Source of the DNA: Candidatus Scalindua sediminis
GTDB taxonomy: Bacteria > Planctomycetota > Brocadiia > Brocadiales > Scalinduaceae
NCBI GenBank assembly: GCA_008636105.1
Contig: VSDH01000005.1
Span: 1-64,000 of the forward strand
Direction: 5' to 3'
DNA length: 64,000 nucleotides
This document shows positions 61,243 through 64,000 of the stretch, one piece after another. Made by a program: the position numbers and the translations under genes. The notes below the pieces were generated by a model that searched no databases, was not told the DNA's origin, and saw only the letters and a program-made list of their open reading frames with translations. The stretch's first letter is position 1. Every line of letters starts with the position of its first letter.

Positions 61243-62814
61243 TTGAATATTTTGATTCCGGCGTTAGCCATTAAAAAGAGTGGTGGCACTACTAGACTTT
61301 TGAGGAATTTTCTTTCAGCTATTGGACGGATTGACAAAGAGAACAAGTATATCGTTTGTGTGAATAAGGATTATAAACTAAACATTGAGGATGAAAAGAT
61401 TAAGGTTTTGTCTTTTTATATAAAGTCTAATCTGCATCGCTTTTACTGGGATCAATTTGAGATGAGAAAATTGGTGAAGGAACTTAAGATTGACTTGATA
61501 CTGTCCCTACTTAATTTTGGTTGTATAAATCCATCTGTGAAACAGTTAAATTTTCAAGCAGGCCCGACACCATTTTGCCAAAATTACATAAAAACCCTTA
61601 GATTAAAGGGAAAAATAGATACTTCAATTAGACGAAAACTCCTTCATATGACAATGAAGGCATCTGAGGTTATAATAACCCCTTCTAAAGCGATGCGAGA
61701 TATGATAAGAGATTTCTACTCTGATATAAAAGAGAGCAAATTCAAGGTGATACATCATGCGTTTGATAAAGAAAGATTCTTAAATTCGAATCCACTTCCA
61801 TCGGATGTGGAAAAAAGGCTCATAAATATTGAGCCAGATACTATCAAGATACTTTATGTTAGCCATCTTATACCATATAAAGGTTATGATGTTATTATAA
61901 AGGCTGCAAAAAGACTTAGAGAATGGAAGATGCGGTTTAAATTCATTGTTACCATGGAACGGGTTGATTGGCCTGAAGGCTATGATCTTTATCCAGAGGC
62001 AATTATTGCTGATGGGGCAAAGGGTTTTGTTAAGTGGATTGCTCAAAAACTAACTATTTTGATGCGATGGGCATATCATTCAGTAGACTTAATGGTAGAC
62101 ATCGGAGAGTGTATGAAAAAAAGTTTGAATACTTACCACCATAATGCTCATTCTGCTACGCTTGTACCCTGGGCATTAGTTGAGTTAGATTCTATACAGA
62201 AACCTGATGATGTTACACGTTACGAATTGTTTAATGACGCAAAGTTAGCATTACTATATTCAGGAAACATGGGAAAGGCACATGATTTTTCGCTTATCCT
62301 GCAACTTGCGAGAAGACTTTACAGAGAAGATCCCAAAATTGTATTCTGTTTTGCATGTCGAGGGAATAGATTTAGAGAATTGGCCAAGGCAGTTAGGCCA
62401 GATGATTACAACATACGTTTTGCACCATTTGCCAAAGAACATGAGATATCAAAAAGACTTATTTCTGCTGATATTCACTTATTAAGTTTACGACCGGAAT
62501 GGGAGGGCATAGTTGTTCCATCCAAATTTTTTGGTTCTTTAGCTGTAGGAAGACCAGTTCTTTATACAGGGCCGGAAGGTTCTGCTATTTACAAATGGAT
62601 ACAAGAGTTTAATATTGGTATGGTCTTAAATCAGGACAATATGGAAGATGTTGTTAGCGAATTATTGAATATAGCGAAGCAACCTGATAAAATGAGAGTT
62701 TGGCAGGAAAATGCATTTCAAGCTTATAAATATTTTTCTAAGACATACGTTGTTAATCAATGGGATAAGCTTTTACAAGATTTGATGAAGAACAAGGAAG
62801 TTGTTTTAAGCTAA
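61243..62814 (+). CDS. GT4 glycosyltransferase, apparently a fusion of two genes
   Basis: 523 residues from TTG 61243 (GAGGTGAT upstream). Residues 1-225 form a GT-B N-terminal domain plus the start of a nucleotide-sugar domain (IKILYVSHLIPYKGYDVIIK, about 202). The sequence then changes to what looks like the end of another acceptor domain (VDLMVDIGECMKKSL) followed by a second nucleotide-sugar domain (LALLYSGNMGKAHDF, about 335, to SLRPEWEGIVVPSKFFGSLA). Two successive starts of domain 2 are not normal for GT4 enzymes of about 380-400 residues. The C-terminal part keeps the E-x7-E-like region and is probably the active half. Confidence 0.82.
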   Translation: MNILIPALAIKKSGGTTRLLRNFLSAIGRIDKENKYIVCVNKDYKLNIEDEKIKVLSFYIKSNLHRFYWDQFEMRKLVKELKIDLILSLLNFGCINPSVKQLNFQAGPTPFCQNYIKTLRLKGKIDTSIRRKLLHMTMKASEVIITPSKAMRDMIRDFYSDIKESKFKVIHHAFDKERFLNSNPLPSDVEKRLINIEPDTIKILYVSHLIPYKGYDVIIKAAKRLREWKMRFKFIVTMERVDWPEGYDLYPEAIIADGAKGFVKWIAQKLTILMRWAYHSVDLMVDIGECMKKSLNTYHHNAHSATLVPWALVELDSIQKPDDVTRYELFNDAKLALLYSGNMGKAHDFSLILQLARRLYREDPKIVFCFACRGNRFRELAKAVRPDDYNIRFAPFAKEHEISKRLISADIHLLSLRPEWEGIVVPSKFFGSLAVGRPVLYTGPEGSAIYKWIQEFNIGMVLNQDNMEDVVSELLNIAKQPDKMRVWQENAFQAYKYFSKTYVVNQWDKLLQDLMKNKEVVLS

Positions 62815-62869
62815 ATTTCCGAGAACCTTTTGGACATTTCCCATTGATTTTAATATATGCAACTTGCAG

Positions 62870-63029
62870 TAAACCCCGTTGGGAATTCCCGCCCGGATGA
62901 ATCCCTGGTCGACAGGAATGGCAGGTGGGGACGGGTGTGCATGGAACATTAACTCCGTGGGAAAAGGATATCCGCCGTACAAGTACTGCGGAAGGGGGGG
63001 GCGAATGCACTGGACATTCCTGCGGGTTC
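62870..63029. repeat. R2-type element between glycosyltransferase and radical SAM genes
   Basis: Ends TAAACCCCGTTGGGAATTCC and GGACATTCCTGCGGGTT are inverted; interior CCGCCGTACAAGTACTGCGG is shared with other R2 copies. It touches the stop codon of the radical SAM gene. Confidence 0.7.
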
Positions 63030-64000
63030 AGCAGGCCTTTACATAATGTCTTGACCTTGCACAGGCACCGCAGTCCGGACAACCCGTAACAAAGCAGTCA
63101 GGTGTATACTTTTGCTCAAAGGCCCTTTTCCTTTCATCTATTAGAAATTGCTTCATAGTACCACTGCTGATATGATCCCAGGGAAGGTTTTCATCTTCAT
63201 TTCTGTTTCTAAATAAGTAAAACTGCTCATCTATGCCTGTTCTTTTAAAGGCACCACTCCATTTGTGATAATCAAAATATTCATCCCATGCATCGAACTT
63301 GCAGCCACCTCGCCATGCCTCCAGGATTACGCTTCCCAGCCTTCTATCTCCCCGTGCAAATATACCTTCCAGTATACTCCTCTCAGGTTTATGGAACTTA
63401 ATGCGAATATTTCTACGCCTTATCTTGCTCATTACTGTTCGCTTAATATCATTGATCCTCTCTAATGTAACCATTGGTTCCCATTGGAACGGGGTATGAG
63501 CCTTGGGCACAAAAGGAGCGATAGCTACATTCACATTACCATACGAACCCTTAACCTCTTTCCTGAGACTTGAAACCTTATAAGCTAAGTCTGCTATCTC
63601 TTCAACATCATCATCTGTCTCTGTAGGAAGCCCAACCATAAAGTATAACTTAACGAGATTCCATCCCTCCTTGTATGCTTCTCTAACTCCATCAAAGAGG
63701 TCTTCGTTAGATATATCTTTATTAATTACCTTTCTAAGTCTTGTGGTTGCAGCCTCAGGTGCTAATGTTAAACTAGATTTGCGTACGGTATTTAGATGAG
63801 AAGGAAAATTAGCTAACTGATCTGAGATTCTCAGGGAAGGAAATGATATATTTACGTTATTTTTGTTGAAGATTACTCCCATACGCCTCATCAGCTCTTC
63901 AAGATGAGGATAATCACTTATGGATAGGGCTCCAAGAGATATTTCTTCATGTCCCGTATTAAGATAACAGTCTTCAGCCAGCTTTAAGTTTGTATCTACA
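63028..64000 (-). CDS. Radical SAM protein (TIGR03960-like), 5' part beyond the window
   Basis: The frame is open from 64000 to the stop at 63028 (about 323 residues seen). The part before the first internal ATG (63891) reads YLNTGHEEISLGALSISDYPHLEELM, normal for the radical SAM barrel, so the true start lies outside. LTLAPEAATTRLRKVINKDIS, EGWNLVKLYFMVGLPTETDDDV and APFVPKAHTPFQW are typical of the B12-binding-domain radical SAM group TIGR03960. The C-terminal FVTGCPDCGAC could bind an extra cluster or zinc. The CxxxCxxC radical SAM motif would be upstream of the window. Role unknown. Confidence 0.85.
   Translation of the reverse strand, partial: VDTNLKLAEDCYLNTGHEEISLGALSISDYPHLEELMRRMGVIFNKNNVNISFPSLRISDQLANFPSHLNTVRKSSLTLAPEAATTRLRKVINKDISNEDLFDGVREAYKEGWNLVKLYFMVGLPTETDDDVEEIADLAYKVSSLRKEVKGSYGNVNVAIAPFVPKAHTPFQWEPMVTLERINDIKRTVMSKIRRRNIRIKFHKPERSILEGIFARGDRRLGSVILEAWRGGCKFDAWDEYFDYHKWSGAFKRTGIDEQFYLFRNRNEDENLPWDHISSGTMKQFLIDERKRAFEQKYTPDCFVTGCPDCGACARSRHYVKAC

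Overview
The window reads as chromosomal DNA of an AT-rich bacterium (roughly 40% G+C by eye). No 16S rRNA or other decisive marker is present. An AT-rich Planctomycetota, possibly of the anammox order Brocadiales, is a plausible source: there is a Na+-NQR operon, GTP-dependent PEPCK, SpeD/SpeE, a diverged ETF-quinone oxidoreductase pair, many sigma-54 regulators, a DUF3786/ACS-type Fe-S protein, and very many short GC-rich palindromic elements between genes. This assignment is inference.

Layout. 1-3400: a frameshifted N-terminal remnant of a contractile tail sheath gene, then a minus-strand operon of a 65-residue protein, an 833-residue SMC/RecF-like ATPase with zinc motifs, and a truncated possible nuclease; this is the best candidate for an undescribed (defence-like) system. 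3.4-13 kb: orphan hicB between direct repeats, pckG, a CMD/AhpD-like protein, speD-speE, fixC-fixX-hypothetical and purD. 13-16.6 kb: initiator tRNA plus a 3'-half copy of another Met tRNA, then an NtrB/NtrC-type two-component pair. 16.9-20 kb: a thiol/sulfur cluster of thioredoxin, CcdA/DsbD-like protein, a 39-residue desulforedoxin-like protein and a cysteine-desulfurase homologue that lacks the PLP lysine. 20.3-25.4 kb: a VIT/CCC1 transporter and an operon of a tandem UspA protein with two CPA2-type antiporters.

25.9-33.3 kb is the most unusual region: a remodelled NQR operon. Its NqrA carries two ferredoxin-type 4Fe-4S motifs, as RnfC does. NqrD and NqrE are fused in one polypeptide with an extra linker helix, and NqrF is extended. 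A ribosomal segment (decayed rpsK 3' end plus intact rpsD) sits between nqrB and nqrC and is followed by a second, diverged copy of the nqrB 3' end.

34-48.7 kb is mostly housekeeping and signalling: a secreted cyclophilin, methyltransferases, bacteriohemerythrin, a DUF3786 protein, a UMF1-family MFS protein, trxB, a sigma-54 activator, cobT with a long leader, a receiver-GGDEF protein, a CinA C-terminal protein, HU/IHF and an M20 peptidase. 48.9-51.7 kb: tRNA-Pro, tRNA-Arg and tRNA-His, with an integrase whose 3' end runs into tRNA-His, an excisionase-like protein and a terminase fragment, i.e. a decayed prophage. 51.7-55.8 kb: small accessory genes, a frameshifted secreted nuclease and a nucleotidyltransferase-fold protein. 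57.2-62.8 kb: an exopolysaccharide locus (Wza-like lipoprotein, Wzc-like BY-kinase with a repeat-built tail, a chimeric GT4 glycosyltransferase) interrupted by radical-SAM and IS1595 debris. The window ends inside a radical SAM gene.

At least six families of short inverted-repeat elements fill the intergenic gaps; several lie at points of rearrangement.
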